64,000 nucleotides of DNA. It comes from Mycolicibacterium fallax (lineage in GTDB: Bacteria; Actinomycetota; Actinomycetes; Mycobacteriales; Mycobacteriaceae). The notes under the pieces were generated by a model, which did no database searches, had not been told where the DNA came from, and was given only the letters and a program-made list of their open reading frames with translations. The position numbers and the translations under genes were made by a program. The stretch lies in assembly GCF_010726955.1 (NCBI RefSeq), contig NZ_AP022603.1:186001-250000 (forward strand). Direction: 5' to 3'. How positions within the stretch are numbered: the first letter of the stretch is position 1; every line of letters starts with the position of its first letter. Below, one piece after another: positions 1 to 8,853 of the stretch.

Positions 1-1
1 C

Positions 2-3000
2 GTCACCGCCACCGACGGCAAGCCGATCCCGCCGGCCAAGCTGCTGGGCTGGACCGCCCGCTTCCTCGGCATGGTCGCCCCCGGAGACGAGGTCGACTTC
101 CGCGTCGACCGGGTCGGGGTGGACCTGGGCGGGGAGGTCCTGGAGATCTCCGCGCGGGTCGGCTCCGACCTGAAGATGTCGGCGACCGCGCGGCTGGCCG
201 CGCCCAAGACCGTCTACGCCTTCCCCGGCCAGGGCATCCAGTCCAAGGGCATGGGCATGGACGTGCGGGCCCGCTCCAAGGCCGCGCGCAAGATCTGGGA
301 CAGCGCCGACAAGTTCACCCGCGAGACGCTGGGCTTCTCGGTGCTGCACGTGGTCCGCGACAACCCGACCAGCCTGATCGCCGCCGGTGTGCACTACGAG
401 CACCCCGAGGGCGTGCTGTACCTGACCCAGTTCACCCAGGTGGCGATGGCCACCACGGCCGCGGCGCAGGTCGCCGAGATGCGCGAGCAGGGCGCCTTCG
501 TGGAGGGCGCCATCGCCTGCGGCCACTCCGTCGGCGAATACACCGCGCTGGCCTGCGTATCCGGTGTGATCGAGCTCGAAGGGCTGCTGGAGGCGGTGTT
601 CCACCGCGGCTCCAAGATGCACGACATCGTGCCGCGCGACGAGCGGGGCCGGTCCAACTACCGGCTGGCCGCCATCCGGCCGTCCCAGATCGACCTCGAC
701 GACGCCGACGTCACCGATTTCGTCGCCGAGATCGCCGAGCGCACCGGTGAGTTCCTGCAGATCGTGAACTTCAACCTGCGCGGCAGCCAGTACGCGATCG
801 CCGGAACCGTCCGCGGCCTGGAGGAACTGGAGCGAGAGGTCGAGCGTCGTCGCGAGATCAGCGGCGGCAAGCGGTCGTTCATCCTGGTGCCCGGCATCGA
901 CGTGCCGTTCCACTCCAGTGTGCTGCGGGTCGGCGTGGACGATTTCCGGCGCAGCCTGGAGCGCGTGCTGCCGCGGGACCGCGATCCGGAACTGGTGGTC
1001 GGGCGCTACGTTCCGAACCTGGTGCCCCGGCCGTTCACCCTGGACCGCGACTTCATCCAGGAGATCCGCGATCTGGTGCCGGCCGAGCCGCTCGACGAGA
1101 TCCTCGCCGACTACGACACCTGGCGTAACGAGCGGCCCAGCGATCTGATGCGCAAGGTTGTCATCGAGCTGCTGGCCTGGCAGTTCGCCAGCCCGGTGCG
1201 CTGGATCGAGACCCAGGACCTGCTGTTCATCGAGGAGGCCGCCGGCGGTCTCGGGGTGGAGCGGTTCGTCGAGATCGGCGTGAAGAACGCGCCGACCGTC
1301 GCCGGCCTGGCCACCAACACCCTCAAGCTGCCCGAGTTCGCCCACAGCACCGTCGAGGTGCTCAACGCCGAGCGCGATGCCGCGGTGCTGTTCGCCAACG
1401 ACACCGACCCGGAGCCGGAACCCGAGATCGAAGAGGCAGCTCCCGAAGCCGCCCCGGCCGCGGTGGCCGCGCCGGCACCGGCGGCCGCGCCGGCCGCCGG
1501 ATCCGGTGGCCCGCGCCCCGACGACATCACCTTCGATGCCGCCGATGCCACGGTCGGCCTGATCGCGCTGAGCGCCAAGATGCGCATCGACCAGATCGAG
1601 GGGCTGGACTCCATCGAGTCCATCACCGACGGTGCGTCCTCGCGTCGCAACCAGCTGCTGGTCGACCTGGGTTCCGAGCTGAACCTGGGTGCCATCGACG
1701 GTGCCGCCGAGGCGGATCTGGCTGGGCTCAAGGGACAGGTCAGCAAGCTGGCCCGCACCTACAAGCCGTTCGGCCCGGTGCTCTCCGACGCCATCAACGA
1801 TCAACTTCGTACGGTGTTCGGTCCGTCGGGCAAGCGCCCGGCGTACATCGCCGAGCGCGTTGCCAAGGTCTGGGAGCTGGGCCCGGGCTGGGCCAAGCAC
1901 GTCACCGCCGAGGTGGCGCTGGGTACCCGTGAGGGCAGCAGCGTCCGCGGCGGTGACCTGGGCGACCTGCACCCCGGCGCACTGCCGGACACCGCCGGCG
2001 TGGACAAGGTCATCGACGCCGCCGTGACCGCCGTCGCGGCCCGCCGGGGCGTGGCAGTGTCGCTGCCTTCGGCCGGCGGTGCCGGTGGGGGCGTGGTGGA
2101 TTCGGCCGCACTCGGGGAGTTCGCCGAGAAGGTCACCGGCCCCGACGGCGTGCTGGCCTCGGCCGCTCGCCTGGTGCTGGGCCAGCTCGGTCTGGATGCG
2201 CCGGTGGGCGTCTCCGAGGCGTCGACCGACGCCGAACTGATCGACCTGGTCACCACCGAACTCGGCTCGGACTGGCCGCGGTTGGTGGCCCCGGCCTTCG
2301 ACGGCAAGAAGGCCGTCGTGTTCGACGACCGCTGGGCCAGCGCCCGGGAGGATCTGGTCAAGCTGTGGCTGGCCGACGAGGGCGAGATCGACACCGACTG
2401 GTCCCGACTGTCCGAGCGTTTCGAAGGTGCCGGGCATGTCGTTGCCACCCAGGCGAATTGGTGGCAGGGCAAGTCGCTGGCCGCGGGTCGCATCACCCAT
2501 GCCGCATTGTTCGGGCGGATCGCGGCCGGGGCGGAGAACCCCGGCAAGGGCCGCTACAGCGATGAGGTTGCCGTGGTGACCGGGGCCTCCAAGGGCTCGA
2601 TCGCCGCGTCGGTCGCCGGGCAGCTGCTCGACGGCGGAGCCACGGTCATCGCCACCACCTCACGTCTGGACGACGACCGGTTGGCGTTCTACAAGGAGCT
2701 GTACCGCGAGAACGCCCGCTTCGGCGCCACCCTGTGGGTGGTCCCGGCCAACATGGCGTCCTACTCCGACATCGACAAGCTGGTCGAGTGGGTCGGCAGC
2801 GAACAGGTCGAAAGCCTTGGGCCGCAATCGATCCACCTCAAGGATGCGCAGACCCCGACGCTGCTGTTCCCGTTCGCCGCGCCGCGGGTGGCCGGAGACC
2901 TCTCCGAGGCGGGGGCACGCTCGGAGATGGAGATGAAGGTCCTGCTGTGGGCCGTGCAGCGGCTCATCGGTGGGCTGTCGACGATCGGTGCCGAGCGGGA

Positions 3001-5425
3001 CATCGCCTCACGGCTGCACGTGGTGCTGCCGGGCTCGCCGAACCGCGGCATGTTCGGTGGCGACGGTGCCTACGGCGAAGCCAAGGCCGCGCTCGACGCG
3101 CTGGTGAACCGGTGGAGTGCCGAGGGCGCCTGGACCGACCGGGTCAGCCTGGCGCACGCGCTGATCGGCTGGACCAAGGGCACCGGGCTGATGGGTCACA
3201 ACGACGCCATCGTCAGCGCGGTCGAAGAGGCCGGCGTCACCACCTACAGCACCGCGGAGATGGCGGCCATGCTGCTGAAGCTGTGCACTCCGGAGTCCAA
3301 GGTGGCTGCCGCCGGGACACCGATCAAGGTGGACCTGACCGGCGGGCTGGGTGACATCAAGCTCGACATGGCCGAGCTGGCCGCCAAGGCCCGTGAGGAA
3401 ATGTCCGGTGCCGCAGCCGAATCCGCTGACGACGAGGACGAGGGCGCCCTTGCGGCGCTGCCGTCCCCGCCGCGCGGACACCACCCGGCACCCGCACCCC
3501 AGTGGGACGACCTCGATGTTGACCCGGCCGACCTGGTCGTCATCGTCGGCGGCGCCGAGCTCGGCCCGTACGGCTCGTCGCGGACGCGTTTCGAGATGGA
3601 GGTTGCCGGCGAACTGTCGGCCGCCGGTGTGCTTGAGCTGGCCTGGACCACCGGCCTGATCAAGTGGGAAGACGATCCCAAGGCCGGCTGGTACGACACC
3701 GCAACCGGTGAGCTGGTGCCCGAATCGGAGATTGTGGAGCGCTACCACGAGGAAGTCGTGCGGCGCTGCGGCATCAGGGAGTTCGTCGATGACGGGGCGA
3801 TCGACCCCGATCACGCCTCGCCGCTGCTGGTCAGCGTGTTCCTCGACAAGGACTTCAGCTTCGTGGTGTCCAGCGAGGCCGACGCGCGGGCGTTCGTGTC
3901 CTTCGACCCCGAGCACACGGTGGCCCGGCCGGTGCCCGATTCCGGTGACTGGCAGGTGATCCGCAAGGCGGGCACCGAGATTCGGGTTCCGCGGAAGACC
4001 AAGCTGTCGCGCACTGTCGGCGCCCAGATTCCCACCGGGTTCGACCCGACGGTGTGGGGCATCACCCCGGACATGGTCAATTCCATTGACCGGGTGGCGC
4101 TGTGGAACATCGTCGCCACCGTCGATGCGTTCCTGTCCTCGGGCTTCACTCCGACCGAGCTGATGCGTTGGGTGCACCCGAGCCTGGTGGCCTCCACGCA
4201 GGGCACCGGCATGGGCGGCATGACCTCGATGCAGACCATGTACCACGGCAACCTGATGGGTAAGGCAAAGCCGAACGACATCCTGCAGGAGGTGCTGCCC
4301 AACGTTGTTGCCGCACACGTCATGCAGAGCTACGTCGGTGGATACGGTGCGATGGTCCATCCGGTCGGCGCCTGCGCCACCGCCGCGGTGTCGGTCGAGG
4401 AGGGGGTCGACAAGATCCGCCTCGGCAAGGCCGACCTGGTGGTGGCCGGCGGCTTCGACGACCTGACCCTGGAGGCCATCATCGGCTTCGGTGACATGGC
4501 GGCCACCGCCGACACCGAGGTGATGCGGGCCAAGGGCATCAGCGACGCGAAGTTCTCCCGGGCCAACGACCGCCGTCGTCTCGGCTTCCTGGAAGCCCAG
4601 GGCGGTGGCACCATCCTGCTGGCCCGCGGCGACCTCGCCGTGAAGATGGGCCTGCCGGTGCTGGCCGTGGTCGGCTACGCGCAGAGCTTCGCCGACGGCG
4701 TGCACACCTCGATTCCGGCTCCGGGCCTCGGGGCGCTGGGCGCCGGCCGGGGCGGCCGGGACTCGCAGTTGTCCCGCTCGCTGGCCAAGCTGGGGGTCGG
4801 CGCCGATGACATCGCGGTGATCTCCAAGCACGACACCTCGACGCTGGCCAACGATCCCAACGAGACCGAACTGCACGAGCGGCTCGCCGACTCGATGGGT
4901 CGCTCGGCGGGGGCCCCGCTGTTCGTCATCAGCCAGAAGACGCTGACCGGGCACGCCAAGGGCGGTGCGGCGGTGTTCCAGATGATGGGTCTGTGCCAGG
5001 TCCTGCGCGACGGCGTCATCCCGCCCAACCGCAGCCTGGACTGCGTCGACGACGAGCTGGCCAGCTCCGGTCACTTCGTCTGGGTGCGCGAAACGCTCGA
5101 CATGCGGGGGAAGTTCCCGCTCAAGGCCGGTCTGGTCACCAGCCTCGGGTTCGGTCACGTGTCGGGTCTGGTCGCACTTGTGCACCCGGAGGCGTTCATC
5201 GCCGCGCTGGATCCCGCCGATCGCGACGACTACCGCAAGCGCGCCGCGCAGCGCACCCTGGCCGGTCAGCGTCGGCTGGCCGCGGCGATCGCCGGTGGCC
5301 GGCCGATGTACGAAAAGCCCGCCGACCGCCGGTTCGACCACGACACACCGGAGAAGCGTCAGGAAGCGGCCATGCTGCTCAATGCGGAGGCTCGCCTCGG
5401 TGACGACGATCTGTATGTGCGGTGA
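2..5425 (+). CDS. fas: Type I fatty acid synthase, C-terminal part (5' end outside window)
   Basis: Multifunctional cytosolic synthase making acyl-CoAs for membrane lipids and mycolic acid precursors. The frame is open from base 2, so the gene starts upstream; about 1808 residues remain of a family usually near 3,000. In order I see the end of a hot-dog dehydratase region, a malonyl/palmitoyl transferase (FPGQG near 220-235; GHSVG with active Ser at 527-529), an Ala/Pro linker (about 1430-1510), an ACP region (candidate phosphopantetheine Ser at 1610-1612 in LDSIES), a ketoreductase (TGASKGS near 2578) and a C-terminal ketosynthase (GACATA, active Cys 4373-4375; later His in SKHDTST and LTGHAKGG). 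acpS, which would activate the ACP, starts 35 bases downstream. The long antisense frames here are GC shadows. Confidence 0.97.
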   Translation, partial: VTATDGKPIPPAKLLGWTARFLGMVAPGDEVDFRVDRVGVDLGGEVLEISARVGSDLKMSATARLAAPKTVYAFPGQGIQSKGMGMDVRARSKAARKIWDSADKFTRETLGFSVLHVVRDNPTSLIAAGVHYEHPEGVLYLTQFTQVAMATTAAAQVAEMREQGAFVEGAIACGHSVGEYTALACVSGVIELEGLLEAVFHRGSKMHDIVPRDERGRSNYRLAAIRPSQIDLDDADVTDFVAEIAERTGEFLQIVNFNLRGSQYAIAGTVRGLEELEREVERRREISGGKRSFILVPGIDVPFHSSVLRVGVDDFRRSLERVLPRDRDPELVVGRYVPNLVPRPFTLDRDFIQEIRDLVPAEPLDEILADYDTWRNERPSDLMRKVVIELLAWQFASPVRWIETQDLLFIEEAAGGLGVERFVEIGVKNAPTVAGLATNTLKLPEFAHSTVEVLNAERDAAVLFANDTDPEPEPEIEEAAPEAAPAAVAAPAPAAAPAAGSGGPRPDDITFDAADATVGLIALSAKMRIDQIEGLDSIESITDGASSRRNQLLVDLGSELNLGAIDGAAEADLAGLKGQVSKLARTYKPFGPVLSDAINDQLRTVFGPSGKRPAYIAERVAKVWELGPGWAKHVTAEVALGTREGSSVRGGDLGDLHPGALPDTAGVDKVIDAAVTAVAARRGVAVSLPSAGGAGGGVVDSAALGEFAEKVTGPDGVLASAARLVLGQLGLDAPVGVSEASTDAELIDLVTTELGSDWPRLVAPAFDGKKAVVFDDRWASAREDLVKLWLADEGEIDTDWSRLSERFEGAGHVVATQANWWQGKSLAAGRITHAALFGRIAAGAENPGKGRYSDEVAVVTGASKGSIAASVAGQLLDGGATVIATTSRLDDDRLAFYKELYRENARFGATLWVVPANMASYSDIDKLVEWVGSEQVESLGPQSIHLKDAQTPTLLFPFAAPRVAGDLSEAGARSEMEMKVLLWAVQRLIGGLSTIGAERDIASRLHVVLPGSPNRGMFGGDGAYGEAKAALDALVNRWSAEGAWTDRVSLAHALIGWTKGTGLMGHNDAIVSAVEEAGVTTYSTAEMAAMLLKLCTPESKVAAAGTPIKVDLTGGLGDIKLDMAELAAKAREEMSGAAAESADDEDEGALAALPSPPRGHHPAPAPQWDDLDVDPADLVVIVGGAELGPYGSSRTRFEMEVAGELSAAGVLELAWTTGLIKWEDDPKAGWYDTATGELVPESEIVERYHEEVVRRCGIREFVDDGAIDPDHASPLLVSVFLDKDFSFVVSSEADARAFVSFDPEHTVARPVPDSGDWQVIRKAGTEIRVPRKTKLSRTVGAQIPTGFDPTVWGITPDMVNSIDRVALWNIVATVDAFLSSGFTPTELMRWVHPSLVASTQGTGMGGMTSMQTMYHGNLMGKAKPNDILQEVLPNVVAAHVMQSYVGGYGAMVHPVGACATAAVSVEEGVDKIRLGKADLVVAGGFDDLTLEAIIGFGDMAATADTEVMRAKGISDAKFSRANDRRRLGFLEAQGGGTILLARGDLAVKMGLPVLAVVGYAQSFADGVHTSIPAPGLGALGAGRGGRDSQLSRSLAKLGVGADDIAVISKHDTSTLANDPNETELHERLADSMGRSAGAPLFVISQKTLTGHAKGGAAVFQMMGLCQVLRDGVIPPNRSLDCVDDELASSGHFVWVRETLDMRGKFPLKAGLVTSLGFGHVSGLVALVHPEAFIAALDPADRDDYRKRAAQRTLAGQRRLAAAIAGGRPMYEKPADRRFDHDTPEKRQEAAMLLNAEARLGDDDLYVR

Positions 5426-5447
5426 GCGCATACCCGGAAAAGTGAGC

Positions 5448-5453
5448 TAGGTT
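5448..5453 (+). promoter_or_regulatory. Candidate -10 box for acpS (leaderless)
   Basis: TAGGTT lies seven bases before the acpS ATG, so transcription would begin at or next to the start codon. No Shine-Dalgarno sequence is seen. acpS may therefore have its own promoter besides readthrough from fas. Inferred by eye. Confidence 0.45.
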
Positions 5454-5460
5454 CGCAGCC

Positions 5461-5853
5461 ATGGCGATTGTGGGCATAGGCATCGATCTGGTTTCCATAC
5501 CGGATTTCGCCGAGCAGGTTGACCAGCCGGGCACGGTGTTCGCCGAGACATTCACCCCGGGGGAGCGTCGGGACGCCGCCGACAAGAGTTCGGTGGCGGC
5601 CCGGCACCTGGCGGCCCGCTGGGCGGCCAAGGAGGCGGTGATCAAGGCCTGGTCGGGTTCCCGGTTCGCGCAGCGGCCGGTGCTCAAGGAGGCGATCCAC
5701 CGCGACATCGAGGTGGTCACCGACATGTGGGGTCGGCCCAAGGTGCGGCTGTCCGGCGAGATCGCCGAGCACCTGGCCGACGTCACGATCCACGTCTCGC
5801 TGACCCACGAGGCGGACACCGCCGCGGCGGTGGCCATCCTGGAGACGCCGTAG
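5461..5853 (+). CDS. acpS: Holo-[acyl-carrier-protein] synthase AcpS
   Basis: Transfers 4'-phosphopantetheine from CoA to the ACP serine of FAS-I. At 130 residues it has the usual AcpS length. The metal-binding Asp sits in GIDLVSIPDF near residue 9 and the second signature is AARWAAKEAVIKAW near residues 49-62 (Glu ligand in KEA). It follows fas directly, the standard mycobacterial arrangement. The ATG has a -10-like box seven bases upstream. It ends four bases before the convergent lipoprotein gene. Confidence 0.96.
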   Translation: MAIVGIGIDLVSIPDFAEQVDQPGTVFAETFTPGERRDAADKSSVAARHLAARWAAKEAVIKAWSGSRFAQRPVLKEAIHRDIEVVTDMWGRPKVRLSGEIAEHLADVTIHVSLTHEADTAAAVAILETP

Positions 5854-5857
5854 CCGA

Positions 5858-7309
5858 TCAGCCGAACCGGCTGTAGCAGTCCTCCAGGTTCGCGCCGACC
5901 AGCCCCGAGCGGTAGGCGACGATCCGGGTGAACCCGGCGGGAACCGTGCCGCCGTCGACGTCGCTGGCGGCCAGCCCGTTGCTGAGCAGCCCGGCCACCG
6001 CCTCATCGATGTCCCCGGCTGTCAGCACCAGGGTGGCCCCGGACGGCGTCTTGACCTCCTGGGCCATCGCGCGCTGGGCGGCCCCGGTCAGGCAGGCGGT
6101 GCGCAGCCCGACCACCGCGCCGCGCAGCGGCATGTCCCGGCCCTGCTGCACGGCCAGCGCATAGCGCGAGGTGAGCAACGCCAGCGCGGAATTGTCGCCC
6201 TGGACCAGCACCAAGTTCTTCTCGCTGGCCGGCTGCCCGACCTTTTGGAGTCCGGGCAGGTCGACGGCGATGGTGTTGGTCGACGGGCAGTAGGAGACCG
6301 GCGGGGTGGCCTCGGCATCGGCGCACGGTGACTCCGTCAGCGCAAGTGTCGGCGGGTTCGCCGGGGCGTAGACCGCGCCGAGCACCTCCATTGCGTTGCC
6401 GAGCAACTCCTCGTCGATCTCGGCGTCGCGGCTGATCAACCCGCCGAGCGGATCCACCTTGAGGGAGTCGGGCAGATCGCCCTGGCGCCGTTTGATCTCG
6501 GCGGCGTCGATGCCGGCGCATGCCGAGGATCCGGAGGTGAAACCGAGCTGGAACGCGCTGATCCGCTCGATCGCGGTGCCGTGCCCATCACCGGGGTCGT
6601 CGAGTGGCGACAGCACCGGATCGCGCAACACCAGCAGGCCCGCCAGCACCTTGTTCAGGCCCTCACCGGTGCTCAGCTCGAATCGGGTCGAGGACCCCTC
6701 GGCGACCCAGCGCAGGTAGTCGCCGGCGAAGCAGTCCGCCTGCTGCTCGGCGACCAGCACCGAGGTGCGCCGGGGGTTGGTGAGATTGGCCATCCGCTGC
6801 AGCGCATGGCCGTACTCGTGGGAGAGCACCCCGGTGACGGCCAGCTCGCCGAAGAACTTCTTCGCGATCGGCAGGAACAGCCCGCGGTCCCAGGAGATCT
6901 GCCGGTTTCCCAGGCAATAGCTGGCGTTGACCACTTCGTAGGTGTCGTGCCCGCAGAACTCCGGGCCGTGTTCACGGGCGTCGTAGGACATCAGGCTGTC
7001 GACCGGGCGGAAGGTGCCGGGCAGCGCGGGGGAGTAGTTGTTCTCCCAGTACTCCTCCAGATCGTTGATCGACAGCGTCGCCAGCTTGTCGATGTCCCCG
7101 TTGTCGGTGTTGATCACCGCACCGATTGGTGCCGGGCCGTCCGGACGCAGCCCGCTGGGCCCTTCGGTGACGGCCATCCCGCCGACCCGGCTGGGGTTGT
7201 ACAGCGAGGAGGTCGCCTGACCCTCGACAACGCCGCCGCAGCCGGCCAGCACGAGCACCACGGCCGCGGCCAGACCGGCCAGGGAGGTGTGCTTCACCCG
7301 GAGCTTCAT
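5858..7309 (-). CDS. Lipoprotein with neutral zinc metallopeptidase domain
   Basis: Probable exported, lipid-anchored zinc peptidase of 483 residues. The chosen ATG at 7309 gives MKLRVKHTS, a hydrophobic segment and the lipobox LAGC; an earlier ATG at 7342 would only add 11 residues. The zinc motif HEYGH is encoded at 6806-6820, followed by ALQRMANL, and a downstream acidic stretch (EQQADCFAGDY) fits the third ligand of this family (YpfJ-like putative neutral zinc metallopeptidases). The C-terminal 200 residues have no domain I recognise. The gene diverges from the M20 peptidase gene. Substrate unknown. Confidence 0.8.
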   Translation of the reverse strand: MKLRVKHTSLAGLAAAVVLVLAGCGGVVEGQATSSLYNPSRVGGMAVTEGPSGLRPDGPAPIGAVINTDNGDIDKLATLSINDLEEYWENNYSPALPGTFRPVDSLMSYDAREHGPEFCGHDTYEVVNASYCLGNRQISWDRGLFLPIAKKFFGELAVTGVLSHEYGHALQRMANLTNPRRTSVLVAEQQADCFAGDYLRWVAEGSSTRFELSTGEGLNKVLAGLLVLRDPVLSPLDDPGDGHGTAIERISAFQLGFTSGSSACAGIDAAEIKRRQGDLPDSLKVDPLGGLISRDAEIDEELLGNAMEVLGAVYAPANPPTLALTESPCADAEATPPVSYCPSTNTIAVDLPGLQKVGQPASEKNLVLVQGDNSALALLTSRYALAVQQGRDMPLRGAVVGLRTACLTGAAQRAMAQEVKTPSGATLVLTAGDIDEAVAGLLSNGLAASDVDGGTVPAGFTRIVAYRSGLVGANLEDCYSRFG

Positions 7310-7365
7310 CCGAAACAGCTTAGTTCGCCCGCTGCGCCGCAAAGCACGGCTTTCCCGGGTGGGAA

Positions 7366-7371
7366 TAGGCT
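7366..7371 (+). promoter_or_regulatory. Candidate -10 box for the M20 peptidase gene (leaderless)
   Basis: TAGGCT ends six bases before the ATG at 7378, and no ribosome binding site precedes that ATG. This fits leaderless initiation. Confidence 0.45.
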
Positions 7372-7377
7372 TGGCCG

Positions 7378-8718
7378 ATGACTGATCTCGCCGCCCGCGT
7401 TGCCGAGGTGCTGCCGTCGGTGCGGGCCGACCTGGCGGACCTGGTCCGGATCGAGTCGGTGTGGGCCGACCCGGCTCGGCATGCCGAGGTGCACCGCAGC
7501 GCCGCGGCGGTCGCCGAGCTGCTCACCGGCGCGGGTTTCCCGGACGTCGAAATCGTCGCCGCCGGAGGCGCTCCGGCAGTCATCGCCCGCCATCCGGCGC
7601 CGCCCGGTGCACCGACCGTGTTGCTGTACGCGCACCACGACGTCCAGCCCGAAGGCGATCCGGCGCAATGGAACTCGCCACCGTTCACCCCGACCGAGGC
7701 CGACGGCCGGCTCTACGGTCGGGGCGCGGCCGACGACAAGGCGGGCATCGCGATCCACCTGGGGGCGATGCGCGCGTTCGGCGGCGCCCCACCGGTCGGG
7801 CTGACGGTGTTCGTCGAGGGGGAGGAGGAATCCGGCTCCCCGACGCTGGGCGCGCTGCTGCACGCGCACCGCGAGGCGCTGGCCGCCGATGTCATCGTCA
7901 TTGCCGACTCGGCCAACTGGACCACCGAGATCCCCGCGCTGACGGTGTCGCTGCGCGGTCTGGTGGACTGTGAGGTTGAGGTCGCCACCCTGGACAAGGG
8001 GCTGCACTCGGGGCTGTGGGGCGGGGTGGTGCCCGACGCGCTGGCCGTGCTGGTGCGGTTGCTGGCCAGCCTGCACGATGACGACGGCAACGTCGCGGTC
8101 GCGGGCCTGCACGTGCCGCCGCAGTCGCAGCAGTCGCTGGATCTGACGCCCGAACAGGTTCGCGCCGATGCCCGGCTGCTGGCCGGGGTGCGGGAGATCG
8201 GCAGCGGCACCGCGTGCCAGCGGATGTGGTTCAAACCCGCGGTCACGGTGATCGGCATCGACACCACCGCGGTTGCCGCCGCGTCGAACACCCTGCTGCC
8301 GCGGGCCCGGGCCAAGATCAGCATGCGTGTCGCGCCGGGCGGTGACCCCGCCGCGCATCTGGCCGCGCTGCGGGCGCACCTGCAGGCCCACGCGCCGTGG
8401 GGAGCACAGGTCAGTGTCACCGACGGCGAACTGGGTCAGCCCTACGCGATCGACGCGACCGGCCCGATCTACGACGCGGTGCGCGCAGCGATGCAGACGG
8501 CCTGGGGCGTCCCGCCGGTGGACATGGGCATGGGCGGGTCGATCCCCTTCATCGCGGAGTTCGCCGCGGCGTTCCCGGCCGCGACGATCGTGGTCACCGG
8601 GCCGGAAGACCCCGCGAGCGCGGCGCACAGCGTCAACGAAAGCCTGGACCTCGGGGTACTGGCCCGGGCGACCACCGCCGAGGCGCTGTTCCTGGCGGCC
8701 CTGGCGCCGGGGGACTGA
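7378..8718 (+). CDS. M20 family metallopeptidase (dipeptidase/deacylase)
   Basis: Zinc-dependent cytosolic hydrolase of 446 residues, probably a dipeptidase or amide hydrolase. Metal-site motifs are in family order: LLYAHHDVQP near residues 81-90, GRGAADDKAG near 116-125, the catalytic Glu pair in VEGEEESGSP near 144-153, an Asp in VIADSANW and a C-terminal His in SAAHSVNE. An insert dimerisation domain lies between them. From memory it is the counterpart of M. tuberculosis Rv2522c, which also lies next to acpS and fas. The stop codon is followed at once by repeat array A. Confidence 0.88.
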   Translation: MTDLAARVAEVLPSVRADLADLVRIESVWADPARHAEVHRSAAAVAELLTGAGFPDVEIVAAGGAPAVIARHPAPPGAPTVLLYAHHDVQPEGDPAQWNSPPFTPTEADGRLYGRGAADDKAGIAIHLGAMRAFGGAPPVGLTVFVEGEEESGSPTLGALLHAHREALAADVIVIADSANWTTEIPALTVSLRGLVDCEVEVATLDKGLHSGLWGGVVPDALAVLVRLLASLHDDDGNVAVAGLHVPPQSQQSLDLTPEQVRADARLLAGVREIGSGTACQRMWFKPAVTVIGIDTTAVAAASNTLLPRARAKISMRVAPGGDPAAHLAALRAHLQAHAPWGAQVSVTDGELGQPYAIDATGPIYDAVRAAMQTAWGVPPVDMGMGGSIPFIAEFAAAFPAATIVVTGPEDPASAAHSVNESLDLGVLARATTAEALFLAALAPGD

Positions 8719-8719
8719 C

Positions 8720-8853
8720 CTCTTCCTCGCGTCAGACGGTGTTGTTGCGTCTGATCTCTTCCTCGCGGAAAAACGCCGCTCGTCGAATCAGACGGTGTTG
8801 TTGCGTCTGATCTCTTCCTCGCGGAAAAACGCCGCTCGTCGAATCAGACGGTG
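8720..8853. repeat. Tandem repeat array A: 56-bp units with a 32-bp core
   Basis: A truncated core (8720-8731) is followed by a hairpin spacer, then full cores at 8756-8787 and 8812-8843. Units of 56 bp at 8733-8788 and 8789-8844 are identical by eye. The core begins CTCTTCCTCGCGGAAAAACG. The 24-bp spacer holds TCAGACG and CGTCTGA as inverted arms with a nine-base loop. The final spacer start overlaps the stop codon and last codons of the fadD gene. The same core, inverted, forms array B at 26684-26903. Confidence 0.9.

Noticed and set aside
3008..5431. 807-codon open frame antisense to fas
   Set aside because: Composition is Gly/Arg/His-rich without a recognisable fold, and it lies wholly opposite a clear FAS-I ketosynthase. 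High GC removes stop codons in this frame.
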